From positions 1 through 64,000 of the forward strand of contig JAGBBD010000006.1 in the NCBI GenBank assembly GCA_017938625.1: DNA of 64,000 nucleotides, written 5' to 3'. This stretch comes from Oscillospiraceae bacterium. GTDB taxonomy: Bacteria > Bacillota > Clostridia > Oscillospirales > Oscillospiraceae. The position numbers and the translations under genes are program-made. This document shows, piece after piece, positions 51,895 through 60,708 of this stretch; the stretch's first letter is position 1, and each line of letters opens with the position of its first letter. The notes beneath the pieces were generated by a model. That model searched no databases, had not been told where the DNA came from, and saw only the letters and a list, made by a program, of their open reading frames with translations.

Positions 51895-53181
51895 ATGTCT
51901 GAAAAGTTAGCCATCCACGGCGGCCCCAAGGCCAAAACCACTCCCAACTATCCCATGTATCCCGGTGGTCTGGAGATCGGTGAAGAAGAAAAGAAGCAGG
52001 TCATGGAAGTGCTGGATAACCAGTACCTGTTCCGTTACTATGGCCCCAAGAACGTTCCTTCCAAGGTCCGTGAGTTTGAGAATGCTTTCAAGGCTAAGAT
52101 GGGTTCTCCCTATGCTCTGGCCACCAGTTCCTGCACCGGCGCTCTGATCTCCTCTCTGGTCGCCTGCGGTGTTGGCCCCGGCGATGAAGTCATTGTTACC
52201 GGCTATACTTTCTTTGCTTCCTGCGCAGCCATCGTTGCCGCAAAGGGTATCCCCGTCATCGCCGAAGTCGATGAGACTCTGACCATCGATCCCGCCGATG
52301 TGGAAAAGAAGATCACACCCGCCACCAAGGCCATCGTGGCTGTCCATATGCGTGGTGTTCCCTGCAACATGGATGCCATCATGGATATTGCCAAGCGTTA
52401 TAACCTGAAGGTCATCGAGGACTGCGCTCAGGCAGTCGGCGGCACCTATAAGGGCCAGTATGTCGGTACCTTCGGCGACTGCGGCTGCTTCTCCTTCCAG
52501 TACCACAAGACCATCACCGCCGGTGAAGGCGGCATGATCCTGGCCAAGGATGCCCGCATCTATGACCGCTGCTGCAGCTACCATGACACTGCCGCCTGCT
52601 GGAGACCCGACCGTTTTGCCGAGCAGCGTTACGAAGGTGAGCTGTTCTGCGGTTCCAACTTCCGTATGAGCGAGCTGGCCGGCGCCGTTATGCTGGCACA
52701 GCTGGGCAGACTGGATTACCTCAATGCCGCAATGCGCAGCCATCAGAAGCGCATCATTGAGCAGATCAAGGACACCAAGGGCATCAAGGTTCGTCCCTGC
52801 AACGATCCCGAAGGCGACACCGGCATCTGCCTGATGTTCTACCTCGACAGCGCCGAGAAGGTCAGCCCCTTCTGCGATGCTCTGCAGGCTGAGGGTGTCG
52901 ATGCAAAGGCTGTCTTCAATTCCGGTATTCCGGATTGGCACATCTATCATCACTGGAAGCACGTCATGCAGAAGAAGGCTCCTTCCGAAGTGTGCTGCCC
53001 CTGGGAGTGCCCCTATCATAAGGAAAAGGCTGCCGATGTTGAGTACGAAGCTGACATGAATCCCAAGACTCTGGAGTATCTGGGCCGTATCGTCCATCTG
53101 GATATCCCCGCTCAGATGACCGACGAAGACTGCGATATGATCGCCAAGGCCATCAATAAGGTCGCAGCGGTTCTGGCGTAA
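51895..53181 (+). CDS. DegT/DnrJ/EryC1/StrS-family PLP aminotransferase
   Basis: A 428-residue sugar aminotransferase. The PLP lysine is about residue 205 in FQYHKTITAGEGG; Asp176 in VIEDCAQAVGG contacts the pyridine; the substrate region includes SSCTGALISSL and GSNFRMSELAGAVMLAQL. Family members aminate keto-sugars or inososes (for instance in 2-deoxystreptamine or NDP-sugar routes); some run in the catabolic direction. AAGGAGG before the ATG. It leads the plus-strand arm of the sugar cluster, where no NDP-sugar enzymes are found. Confidence 0.92.
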   Translation: MSEKLAIHGGPKAKTTPNYPMYPGGLEIGEEEKKQVMEVLDNQYLFRYYGPKNVPSKVREFENAFKAKMGSPYALATSSCTGALISSLVACGVGPGDEVIVTGYTFFASCAAIVAAKGIPVIAEVDETLTIDPADVEKKITPATKAIVAVHMRGVPCNMDAIMDIAKRYNLKVIEDCAQAVGGTYKGQYVGTFGDCGCFSFQYHKTITAGEGGMILAKDARIYDRCCSYHDTAACWRPDRFAEQRYEGELFCGSNFRMSELAGAVMLAQLGRLDYLNAAMRSHQKRIIEQIKDTKGIKVRPCNDPEGDTGICLMFYLDSAEKVSPFCDALQAEGVDAKAVFNSGIPDWHIYHHWKHVMQKKAPSEVCCPWECPYHKEKAADVEYEADMNPKTLEYLGRIVHLDIPAQMTDEDCDMIAKAINKVAAVLA

Positions 53182-53191
53182 TTGAACCGAT

Positions 53192-53217
53192 CCCACACCG
53201 GAGTTTTCCGGTGTGGG
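53192..53217 (+). other. Intercistronic hairpin
   Basis: Perfect 11-bp stem CCCACACCGGA/TCCGGTGTGGG with a 4-base loop but no T-run; probably partial termination or RNA processing between the aminotransferase and the isomerase. Confidence 0.7.
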
Positions 53218-53248
53218 TACCATACTATATAGGAAAGGAAGAAACGAA

Positions 53249-54013
53249 ATGAAATTCTCCCTGTGTATCGAACCTATTTTTGAGGATCTGTGTTTCTATG
53301 ACCGCATCCGCAAGGCAAAAGAGCTTGGCTGCGATGCCATCGAAATGTGGGATCCCTGGGCAGGCGGCGAGATCGATCCTAAGAAGATCGGCGATACTGC
53401 CGCACAGGTCGGCATCGACGTTGCTGCCTGCTGCCTTAATCAGGCTTGGACTTACCGCATGAACTTCCCCTGGCCTGTTGTGAAGGCAAATGTGGAGAAG
53501 TCCATTGAGATCGCAAAGGCCATCGGCTGCAAGACCATGATCGGCCTGTCCGGTGAGCTGGAGTGCAAGACCGACAGCCAGAAGATCCTGCTGGTGGAGA
53601 ACCTGAAGCGCACGGCTGAGATCGCGGAAAAGGCGGGCGTTACAATCGTTCTGGAAGCGCTCAACTCTCTGTACGATCACAAGGGTTACTACCTTGACAG
53701 CTCCTATGTGGGATTTGAGATCGTCAAGGCTGTCCAGTCTCCCAGCATCAAGCTGCTGTTCGACTGCTACCATATGCAGTTGATGGAGGGCAATCTGGTC
53801 AACAACATCACCACTAACATCGACTACATCGGCCACTTCCATTCCGCCGGTGTTCCCGGTCGTCACGAGCTGCACCTGGGCGAGACCAACTATCCCATGG
53901 TCATCAAGGCTGCTGAGGATGCAGGCTACGATCGTTACTTCGGCTTCGAGTATTGGCCCACCTACGACAATGAGAAATCTTTGACCGACGTACTGAACTA
54001 CGTCAGAGGATAA
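53249..54013 (+). CDS. Sugar isomerase/epimerase, hydroxypyruvate-isomerase-like TIM barrel
   Basis: A 254-residue AP-endonuclease-2-type barrel starting KFSLCIEPIFEDLCFYDRIR. Metal-binding Glu/Asp/His are expected in VLEALNSLYDHKGYY, LLFDCYHMQLMEGN, HFHSAGVPGRHEL and FGFEYWP, as in Hyi and IolI. It would isomerise a keto-sugar or related hydroxyketone. ATG 53249 follows AGGAAAGGA; a longer frame includes the hairpin and is rejected. 3 bases to the next dehydrogenase. Confidence 0.88.
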   Translation: MKFSLCIEPIFEDLCFYDRIRKAKELGCDAIEMWDPWAGGEIDPKKIGDTAAQVGIDVAACCLNQAWTYRMNFPWPVVKANVEKSIEIAKAIGCKTMIGLSGELECKTDSQKILLVENLKRTAEIAEKAGVTIVLEALNSLYDHKGYYLDSSYVGFEIVKAVQSPSIKLLFDCYHMQLMEGNLVNNITTNIDYIGHFHSAGVPGRHELHLGETNYPMVIKAAEDAGYDRYFGFEYWPTYDNEKSLTDVLNYVRG

Positions 54014-54016
54014 ATT

Positions 54017-55147
54017 ATGGATAGAATTAAAGTTGCAATTATCGGCTGCGGCAGCATCAGTGATATTTACATGACCAACATCACCTCCGGCAAGTTCCAG
54101 ATCCTGGAGCTGGTCGCCTGCAGTGATCTGGCTGTGGATCGTATGCAGGCCAGTGCGGAGAAGTTTGGCATCATGGCTATGACACTGGACGAGATCTGTG
54201 CAGATCCGGAGATTCAGATGGTCATCAACCTGACCACTCCTGCTGCTCACTATCCCATCAACAAGCAGGCACTGCTTGCCGGCAAGCATGTCTTCTCCGA
54301 GAAGATGATCGCCGTGGATCTGTGGCAGGGCAAGGAACTGGTGCAGATCGCCAATGAAAAGGGCCTGCATCTGGGCGTTGCTCCCGACACCTTCCTGGGC
54401 GCGTCTGTGCAGACTGCCAAGTATATTGTGGAGAGTGGAATCATCGGCAAGCCGTTGTCCTGCCGCGCATCCATCAGCCGCGACTATGCCGTTTACGGCG
54501 AGTTCCTGACCCATCTGTATAAGAAGGGCGCAGGCATCGGTTTCGACATGGGCGGTTATTATCTGACTGCTCTGGCCGCTATTCTCGGCCCCTGCAAGGC
54601 TGTCAGCGCCTTTACCAACATCAATGAGCCTGTCCGTACCAACACCAGAATTGGTACGCCCTGGTACGGTCAGGAGTATGAGATCGAAGTTCCCAATGTT
54701 CTCACTGCCACCATGCAGTATGCATCCGGTGTTCTGGGCACGCTGCACATGAACTCCGATTGCATTCTGGACGAAACTTACGGTCTTGAAATTTACGGTA
54801 CAGATGGTATACTGTATATGGGCAATCCCAACGAGTTCGGTGATCGTGTGTATATCCGCAAGGTCAACGGCGAAAAGGTGGAATTCCCTCTGACCCACGG
54901 TTATGCGGAAAACTCCCGCGGACTTGGTGCGGCAGAGATGGCATGGTCCATTGTGGCAGGCCGCAATCACCGCGCCAGCAAAGAGATGGCATACCATGTG
55001 TTTGAACTGATGCATGGCATTATGCTCAGCTCCGAAAACGGCGCCGTTTATCAGATGGAGAGCACCTTTGAAACGCCCAAGGGACTGCCTGCCGGTTACA
55101 TCGGTGACGGCGGCTGGACTCGCAAAGAGGAGAGCGCCCTGATCTAA
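54017..55147 (+). CDS. Gfo/Idh/MocA-family dehydrogenase (second)
   Basis: A 376-residue enzyme: Rossmann start VAIIGCGSISDIYMTNI, catalytic Lys in HVFSEKMIAVDL, and GIGFDMGGYYLTALAAILG in the substrate domain, where Tyr replaces the more usual His after Asp. It shares the fold with the first dehydrogenase but is only distantly similar. Two dehydrogenases of this type in one cluster allow oxidation and later reduction of the ring, with the isomerases acting in between; inferred. Confidence 0.9.
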   Translation: MDRIKVAIIGCGSISDIYMTNITSGKFQILELVACSDLAVDRMQASAEKFGIMAMTLDEICADPEIQMVINLTTPAAHYPINKQALLAGKHVFSEKMIAVDLWQGKELVQIANEKGLHLGVAPDTFLGASVQTAKYIVESGIIGKPLSCRASISRDYAVYGEFLTHLYKKGAGIGFDMGGYYLTALAAILGPCKAVSAFTNINEPVRTNTRIGTPWYGQEYEIEVPNVLTATMQYASGVLGTLHMNSDCILDETYGLEIYGTDGILYMGNPNEFGDRVYIRKVNGEKVEFPLTHGYAENSRGLGAAEMAWSIVAGRNHRASKEMAYHVFELMHGIMLSSENGAVYQMESTFETPKGLPAGYIGDGGWTRKEESALI

Positions 55148-55193
55148 TCATCAATTTACGAATTACGTAAAAATAATAGATGGAGGAAATCAT

Positions 55194-56231
55194 ATGTCTA
55201 AGTTTATGTTTACTGCCGGCCCCTGGAACATCCATGAGGGCAATGAGACCTTCGGCCCCGGCCATCGTAAGTCCATTGGCCTGGAAGAGAAAATGAAGAA
55301 GTTTGCCGAGATCGGCCTGCACGGCATGCAGTTCCATGATGACGATGCTGTTCCGGATATGAACAACATGACCGAGAAGCAGATCATCGACTATGCCAAG
55401 GACGTCAAGGCTATGCTGGATAAGTACGGCCTGTTCGCAGAGTTCGTCGCTCCTCGTCTGTGGTTCGATAAGAGAACCAACGACGGCGGCTTCACCGCTT
55501 CTCTGAAGGAAGACCGTGAGTTCGCACAGTGGCGTGCACGTCGCTCCTGCGACATCGCCAAGGCTCTGGGCACCAACAAGATCCAGCTGTGGCTGGCTCG
55601 TGAAGGCACCCTGTGCGCCGAGAGCAAGAACCCTGTTGACATGACCATGAATCTGGTCAGCGCTTTCAACGATATCCTGACCTATCGTGATGATGCTCTG
55701 ATCCTCGTCGAGCCCAAGCCCAATGAGCCCATCGACCGCTCTATCTGCGGCACTGCTGGCCATGCTCTGGCTGTCGGTGCCAACACCGTCGATCCTTCCC
55801 GTGTCGGTCTGTGCATCGAGACTGCTCACTCCGTCCTGGCTAACCTGGATCCCGCCAATGACATGGGCTTCGCTCTGGCATTCAACAAGCTGTGGGGCGT
55901 CCATCTGAACGACCAGAACGGCTGCCGTTACGACCAGGATAAGGCTTTCGGCTCCGAGAACCTGCGTAACGCCTTCAACCAGGTCAAGGTCCTGCATGAG
56001 AACAACTTCGGTGAGCGCGGCAACAACGAGTGTGTCGGCCTCGATGTTAAGGTCATGCGTACCCAGTCCGATGATGACTGCTATCGTCATCTGATCAACT
56101 CCAAGCGCGTGTTCGAGCTGATGCTGGAGAAGGTCAAGAAGTTTGACTATGAGTTCCAGGCAGAGTGCGTCCGTACCCAGAACTTTGAAAAGCTGGAGAT
56201 GTACGTCCTCGAGCTGATCATGGGCTGCTGA
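55194..56231 (+). CDS. Xylose-isomerase-like TIM barrel
   Basis: A 345-residue barrel with xylose-isomerase marks: LVEPKPNEPIDRS (metal Glu; the EPKPNEP motif), LCIETAHSVLANLDPANDMG, and HLNDQNGCRYDQDKAFGSEN near the second metal site. It is shorter than XylA (about 390-440). Strong codon bias suggests high expression. GGAGG before ATG 55194. Likely isomerises or epimerises the cluster's sugar; the exact reaction is unknown. Confidence 0.87.
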   Translation: MSKFMFTAGPWNIHEGNETFGPGHRKSIGLEEKMKKFAEIGLHGMQFHDDDAVPDMNNMTEKQIIDYAKDVKAMLDKYGLFAEFVAPRLWFDKRTNDGGFTASLKEDREFAQWRARRSCDIAKALGTNKIQLWLAREGTLCAESKNPVDMTMNLVSAFNDILTYRDDALILVEPKPNEPIDRSICGTAGHALAVGANTVDPSRVGLCIETAHSVLANLDPANDMGFALAFNKLWGVHLNDQNGCRYDQDKAFGSENLRNAFNQVKVLHENNFGERGNNECVGLDVKVMRTQSDDDCYRHLINSKRVFELMLEKVKKFDYEFQAECVRTQNFEKLEMYVLELIMGC

Positions 56232-56251
56232 TCGTAATCACACATAATATT

Positions 56252-56279
56252 TGCCCCACAGGATCTCCTGTGGGGCAAA
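56252..56279 (+). other. Hairpin after the isomerase gene
   Basis: TTGCCCCACAGGA with its complement and a 2-3 base loop. It is followed by AAAACC rather than Ts, so it is a weak terminator at best and the acetyltransferase gene could be co-transcribed. Confidence 0.65.
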
Positions 56280-56305
56280 ACCATTCAAACGCGTGAGGTA
56301 AAAAT

Positions 56306-57091
56306 ATGATCGGAAAAGCAGAGATTTTTCAGATGTTGGAGCATTTTGGCATCAAAAAAGACGACAAAGTGACAGTACACACTTCCATGAAGGCCATCGG
56401 GCCCGTTGAAAACGGCGCGGAAGGTCTTCTGGATGCCTTGCGGGAATATCTTTGCGATGGCTTTTTACTGATCCCCACCCATACATGGCTGGGGATTCGG
56501 GAACGTCCTTACTATGACCGCCATCAGACACCGCCCTGTATCGGTGCTTTGCCTACTGTGGCAGCATTTCATCCGGATGCGGTCAGATCTCTGCACCCGA
56601 CCCACTCTGTTGCTGTTTTTGGAAAAGAGGCGGCTGCCTATGTTGCGAAGGAAAAGACCTTTACATCCGGCACACCAGCTGACAACTGCCTGAGCCGCTT
56701 GTATCAGGAACATGGAAAAATTCTGCTTTTGGGTGTTGGATTTGAGAGCAATACCTATATCCACGCGGTGGAAGAAGCGCTGAACATTCCCAACCGCATG
56801 AACCCCGAAACAGTCTGCATTGGCATGTTAGACGAAGCGGGGCAGGTCAAAATGGTGGATTTTCATGGGCATCGTACAGAGGGCCTTCCTTACAGCATTT
56901 CTGTGCACTATCCTGTCTTTGAGAAGCCCCTGGCATATCTTGGCGCTGTGTCTTATGGAACGCTCGGCAATGCCAAAGTTCTCTGCTGTGACGCGGTAAA
57001 GACTGCGGACGCATTGAAGCTTTTGTGGTCAAAGGCAGATTACGACCTGTGCTTTGAAATGCGGGACATCCCGGAAGAATACTACAAATAA
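56306..57091 (+). CDS. AAC(3)-family N-acetyltransferase
   Basis: A 261-residue member of the aminoglycoside 3-N-acetyltransferase (Antibiotic_NAT) family, which uses acetyl-CoA. Motifs: VTVHTSMKAIGPVENGAEGL, LLIPTHTW, the HPTHSVAVFGKEA stretch, SRLYQEHGKILLLGVGFESNT and a C-terminal His-containing part. Its position just after the sugar cluster, with GAGGTAAAA before the ATG, hints that the substrate is an amino sugar or aminocyclitol made or broken there. Antibiotic resistance cannot be claimed from sequence. Confidence 0.88.
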   Translation: MIGKAEIFQMLEHFGIKKDDKVTVHTSMKAIGPVENGAEGLLDALREYLCDGFLLIPTHTWLGIRERPYYDRHQTPPCIGALPTVAAFHPDAVRSLHPTHSVAVFGKEAAAYVAKEKTFTSGTPADNCLSRLYQEHGKILLLGVGFESNTYIHAVEEALNIPNRMNPETVCIGMLDEAGQVKMVDFHGHRTEGLPYSISVHYPVFEKPLAYLGAVSYGTLGNAKVLCCDAVKTADALKLLWSKADYDLCFEMRDIPEEYYK

Positions 57092-57120
57092 AAGGAAAGG
57101 GGGAGACCCCTTTCCTTTTA
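57090..57120. terminator. Terminator between convergent genes
   Basis: AAAGGAAAGGGG and its complement around GAGA, T-rich on the right, directly after the acetyltransferase stop codon. Confidence 0.85.
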
Positions 57121-57594
57121 CTTTTCGTTGACTCGTTTGCCCGTCATATGTTCCGGGATCAGGCAGAAGCACAGTGTTCGTTTGGCAGCCTGCTGGATCT
57201 CATGTTCCACATAGGAAGAGTCGTCCGTAAAGTGATTGCTCAGCGCACGGATCATCTCGATGGCACGGTCAGGATCTTCCACGATCTCCAACCTGCCAAA
57301 TACGATCACGCTTTGAAAGTTGAGTGCCCAGTCATCTTCGGCTCTGATGCCCTTGTCCATGACGCAGAATGACGCTTTGGCGCATTGTTTCATGGCATCT
57401 ACCTTGTGTCCTGACATGCCGCTGTGGAAGTAAAGTCTGCCGTCCTCTTCATTGTACCAGTGGTTCATGGGCATACCATAAGGATATCCATCATCACCTA
57501 TCACGCTGAGCACACCGCGCAGCTCCTGTTTTAAAATGCTGACACAGACCTCATTGGAAAGGGCCTGCTTCTTTCTTGTGACTTCACGAAACAC
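57118..57594 (-). CDS. Pyridoxamine 5'-phosphate oxidase-family flavoprotein
   Basis: A 158-residue split-barrel protein of the NimA/PNPOx-like group: REVTRKKQALSNEVC at the start, GVLSVIGDDGYPYGMPMNHWY, YFHSGMSGHKVDAMK and VIVFGRLEIV. These bind FMN or heme and reduce small molecules. An ATG at 57618 overlaps the ribosome site AAGGAG; the GTG at 57594 is better spaced and matches the family start. Function specific to this member unknown. Confidence 0.88.
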   Translation of the reverse strand: MFREVTRKKQALSNEVCVSILKQELRGVLSVIGDDGYPYGMPMNHWYNEEDGRLYFHSGMSGHKVDAMKQCAKASFCVMDKGIRAEDDWALNFQSVIVFGRLEIVEDPDRAIEMIRALSNHFTDDSSYVEHEIQQAAKRTLCFCLIPEHMTGKRVNEK

Positions 57595-57634
57595 TTCTAT
57601 CACACTCCTTGTGCGCATTGTATCATGAATGTGA

Positions 57635-57668
57635 TAAAAAAACCAGCCGCATGTGCGGCTGGTTTTTC
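57635..57668 (-). terminator. Terminator of the GntP permease gene
   Basis: AAAAACCAGCCGCA with its complement and T-run on the minus strand, just past the stop at 57678. Confidence 0.9.
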
Positions 57669-57677
57669 GTTATGGAT

Positions 57678-59033
57678 TTAATGCAGGAACAGCCAGGCGA
57701 TAAACACGCAGATCATGGAAGCTACACCGATCACGAGCGTGCCCAGTGTCTGTGTCTTGTAACCGTCGGAAACATTCATTTCACCGAAGTTGGTCACGAC
57801 CCAGAAGTAGCTGTCATTGGCATGGGACACGGTCATAGCACCTGCGCCGATAGCAATGACGGTCAGAGCACCAAGAATGGGTGTGGTCAGTCCGAGGGCG
57901 GGCATCATGGGAGCCACAATACCTGCGGTGGTGGTGATGGCGACTGTGGAAGAGCCCTGTGCGCACTTGAGAATGGCGGAAAGCAGGAAGGGGAAGAAGA
58001 TACCAATGGCAGACATGACTTCCGCATTGCTGGTAATAAACTCCACCATGCTGGTGTTCTTGATCACCGTGCCGAGGACGCCGCCGGCAGCGGTGACGAA
58101 CAGGATAGGACCAACGACCTTGAGCGTGTCATTGGTGATGTTATAGAAGTCCTGCATGGTCTTCTTCTGGCTCAGCAGCAGGATGATGCCGAAGATCACA
58201 CCCACAGCCAGAGCGATGATGGGAGTGCCGAGGAAGGTGATCACGGGGACATTCAGACTTGCCATAGAGAAGGCGGAGGACAGCGCCATCAGAATGATGG
58301 GAACAATGATGGGAGCAAAGGACATAAACGCGTTGGGAAGCTTGCCGTAGCTTGCAACCAACTCCTCGTAGCTCTTCACATCCTCACCGAGTGCATCAGC
58401 CTCGTCACCGGCCTTCACCTTCTTGCCAATGTACAGGGCGAAGAAGTAACCGGCGATCAAAGCGGGAATGGAGATCAGAGCGCCGATTGCCATAACGGTG
58501 ATCAGATGATCGCCAATACCCAGCGTGTTTGCTGCGGCAATGGGACCGGGCGTTGGGGGAATAAAGCAGTGTGCAACATACAGGCCCATAGACAATGCCA
58601 CGGTAGATGCCACAGAGGATCTGCCGGTGCGCTGCACCAGAGACTTGCGGATGGGGTTGAGGATGACAAAACCGGAGTCACAGAACACGGGGATGGACAC
58701 GACCCAGCCCATGATGACCATGGCAGCTTCCGGGTGCTTTTTGCCCACCAGCTTGACCACGCAGTCAGACATCTTCAGCGCGGCACCGGACAGCTCCAGA
58801 AGGCTGCCGACAAGCGCACCGAGGATGATCACGATGCCGATACTGGAGAACGTGCCGGAGAAGCCGGAGCCGATGACACCGGGAATGTCCGTCAGCGGGA
58901 TGCCGCCCACGAGCGCCAGCAGCAGGGCAATGGTCATGATGGATAAGAACGGATGGATCTTCAGTTTGGAGATCGCCAGAATCATCAGCACGATGCAGAT
59001 GACAAAAGCGATGATCAGAGGGATACCGGTCAT
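57678..59033 (-). CDS. GntP-family gluconate/organic acid permease
   Basis: A 451-residue symporter with about 12-14 membrane segments. Signatures: LLALVGGIPLTDIPGVIGSGF, MGWVVSIPVFCDSGFVILNPI, HCFIPPTPGPIAAANTLG and KCAQGSSTVAITTTAGIVAPM. GntP relatives import gluconate, glycerate or similar acids with protons. ATG 59033 has AAGGAG at 8 bases. It might feed sugar acids to the nearby cluster, but it is a separate unit. Confidence 0.93.
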   Translation of the reverse strand: MTGIPLIIAFVICIVLMILAISKLKIHPFLSIMTIALLLALVGGIPLTDIPGVIGSGFSGTFSSIGIVIILGALVGSLLELSGAALKMSDCVVKLVGKKHPEAAMVIMGWVVSIPVFCDSGFVILNPIRKSLVQRTGRSSVASTVALSMGLYVAHCFIPPTPGPIAAANTLGIGDHLITVMAIGALISIPALIAGYFFALYIGKKVKAGDEADALGEDVKSYEELVASYGKLPNAFMSFAPIIVPIILMALSSAFSMASLNVPVITFLGTPIIALAVGVIFGIILLLSQKKTMQDFYNITNDTLKVVGPILFVTAAGGVLGTVIKNTSMVEFITSNAEVMSAIGIFFPFLLSAILKCAQGSSTVAITTTAGIVAPMMPALGLTTPILGALTVIAIGAGAMTVSHANDSYFWVVTNFGEMNVSDGYKTQTLGTLVIGVASMICVFIAWLFLH

Positions 59034-59066
59034 AATAGTTTCTCCTTTCATTTTCTGGATGGACAT

Positions 59067-59095
59067 ATTCTACCAAATTTCGGCAATGTTGTCTA
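59067..59095 (-). promoter_or_regulatory. Probable promoter of the GntP gene
   Basis: Minus strand: TAGACA (complement of 59090-59095), 17 bases ending TTTGG, TAGAAT (complement of 59067-59072). Confidence 0.6.
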
Positions 59096-59235
59096 TATAT
59101 TGTGTGTTGCTTTGTCTTCGATTCATCCATATGCACAAATCAGTAAAAATATATTTGTTTGCCATGACGAGACAGCTGCATAATTGAGAAGGAACGAGGA
59201 AAGCTGACAGTAGAAAAGAAAAAGGAGTGTTAGAC

Positions 59236-59898
59236 TTGTTTAAGCATGAAAAAGAACTGTTTCACCCCGTGGCGATTGAGCGTCCTAACCCCCAGTACGC
59301 AGCACTTTTGCAGGAGCAGCTGGGCGGCGGTAACGGGGAACTGAAAGCCGCTCTGCAGTATATGTCCCAGAGCTTTCGTATCAAAGATCCCAAGATCAAG
59401 GATCTGTTTATGGACATTGCGGCAGAAGAACTGGGTCATCTGGAAATGATCGCGCAGACGATCAATCTGCTCAATGGTCATCATGTGGAAGCGGAAACGG
59501 TCAAAGCCGGAGAGATCCAGACCCATGTGCAGATGGGGCTCAATCCGGGGCTGATCAATGCGTCCGGTTATTCCTGGACAGGTGATTATGTGACAGTTAC
59601 CGGAGATCTGTGTGCAGACCTTCTGAGCAACATTGCCTCGGAGCAGCGTGCAAAGGTCGTGTACGAATACCTGTACCGCCAGATCGAGGATAAGAAAGTT
59701 CGCCAGACCATTGATTTCCTGCTCAATCGAGAAGAGGCGCATAACCAGATGTTCCGCGATGCTTTCAATGAAGTCCAGTCCTCCGGCTCCAACAAGGATT
59801 TCGGTACAACAAAAGCGGCAAGAATGTACTTCTCTCTCTCCGACCCCGGCCCCAATGCCTTTGCCGGCAACGATGTCCACGCACCGAGATTTTCTTAG
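59236..59898 (+). CDS. cotJC: Manganese catalase family protein, CotJC-like
   Basis: A 220-residue ferritin-like di-manganese protein of the type found in spore coats, breaking down hydrogen peroxide. Metal-binding Glu/His occur in AAEELGHLEMIAQTI and REEAHNQMFRDAF, plus an earlier Glu in NGELKAALQYMSQSF. A GTG at 59227 overlaps AAAGGAG; TTG 59236 is at the right distance and gives the usual FKHEKELFHPV start. It stands alone, without cotJA/cotJB. Confidence 0.9.
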   Translation: MFKHEKELFHPVAIERPNPQYAALLQEQLGGGNGELKAALQYMSQSFRIKDPKIKDLFMDIAAEELGHLEMIAQTINLLNGHHVEAETVKAGEIQTHVQMGLNPGLINASGYSWTGDYVTVTGDLCADLLSNIASEQRAKVVYEYLYRQIEDKKVRQTIDFLLNREEAHNQMFRDAFNEVQSSGSNKDFGTTKAARMYFSLSDPGPNAFAGNDVHAPRFS

Positions 59899-59921
59899 TT
59901 TTGGGGAAATATACGATCCGC

Positions 59922-59957
59922 TCGTTGTCGCGAGGAGCAAAGCGACGTGGCAATCTA
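59922..59957. repeat. Dispersed REP-like palindrome, copy 2
   Basis: GTTGTCGCGAGGAG ... GCGACGTGGCAATCT repeats the pattern at 43088-43129. It is part of a 130-base non-coding stretch with another small palindrome (ATGCATTGCGTGCAT, about 59999-60013). Confidence 0.6.
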
Positions 59958-60093
59958 AAATACCCGTTGCTGAGGCCTCTTGGACCCGAACGACGCGATG
60001 CATTGCGTGCATAATGACGGGGGCTTGTAAAGGTTGTGCGCTTGCGAACAAATAAAGAAATGGAGCGGACTTGCGCCCGCTCCGAGTAGTTTA

Positions 60094-60642
60094 TTACTTC
60101 CTTTTGTTGTTTTTGTCGATAGCACTCAAAGCGCCAACAACTGCACCTGCTGGGCCTGCTATGATACCGCCGACAACCGCTCTGCCAACAACACTGGCAT
60201 CTTTCCCTCTGGTTGAACTGTCCAATGAAATCGAGGTCGAAGTCAAGGGTTTAAAATAACTTCCATCGGCGACTGCGTCTCTTATTTCTACAATAACATT
60301 CTTCTCGCGAACACGGTCGCTTTCGCTCATCCTTGAGTTTTCGATTATATGCAATAATGCTCCAAATGCATCACTTTGCTGTTCATAGCGGTATGGGAGT
60401 GAAATGCCCTTATCTTCAGATACAGCTTTACTGTTGAATATGCGATTTTCGTCGCGTGTCAAGCGATAAATATGTATAAATCCCATAGTACCCCCTTCCC
60501 AGCGCTCAGGAGGGCGGGTGGGGAAGATGGCCATATTTCCAATTTCGTTAAGACGGATCGTTTTCTTGAAAATGCTGCCGTACTTTATTGAGTTGTCTGT
60601 AACAATCCAGGAAAATATGAGACCCTTAAATTCTTGTTCCAT
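60094..60642 (-). CDS. Unknown protein with a C-terminal glycine-zipper segment
   Basis: A 182-residue protein I do not recognise. The first 135 residues are soluble and mixed (with IGNMAIFPTRPPERWEGG and RMSESDRVREKNVIVEI). Residues about 150-175 (VVGRAVVGGIIAGPAGAVVG) have small residues every fourth position, a glycine-zipper that can insert into or associate with membranes, followed by a basic end. AGGAGG lies 8 bases before ATG 60642. It is divergent from an XRE repressor across a region with two palindromic operators. The surroundings are AT-rich and full of repeats, which suggests acquired DNA. Confidence 0.75.
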   Translation of the reverse strand: MEQEFKGLIFSWIVTDNSIKYGSIFKKTIRLNEIGNMAIFPTRPPERWEGGTMGFIHIYRLTRDENRIFNSKAVSEDKGISLPYRYEQQSDAFGALLHIIENSRMSESDRVREKNVIVEIRDAVADGSYFKPLTSTSISLDSSTRGKDASVVGRAVVGGIIAGPAGAVVGALSAIDKNNKRK

Positions 60643-60676
60643 TTATTCAACCTCCTATATTTTATATAAACATAAT

Positions 60677-60691
60677 ATGACAATATGTCAT
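60677..60691. promoter_or_regulatory. Palindromic operator 1
   Basis: ATGACAATATGTCAT, an inverted repeat with ATGACA/TGTCAT half-sites, in the 92-base divergent gap between the glycine-zipper gene and the XRE gene. Confidence 0.75.
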
Positions 60692-60708
60692 AATTGTCAA
60701 GAAGAAAT

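Noticed and set aside
51895-56231. C-glycoside deglycosylation (dgp-type) operon
   Set aside because: Gfo/Idh and xylose-isomerase-like genes fit loosely, but no small DgpB-like subunit is present and a DegT aminotransferase is not expected, so the name was not applied.
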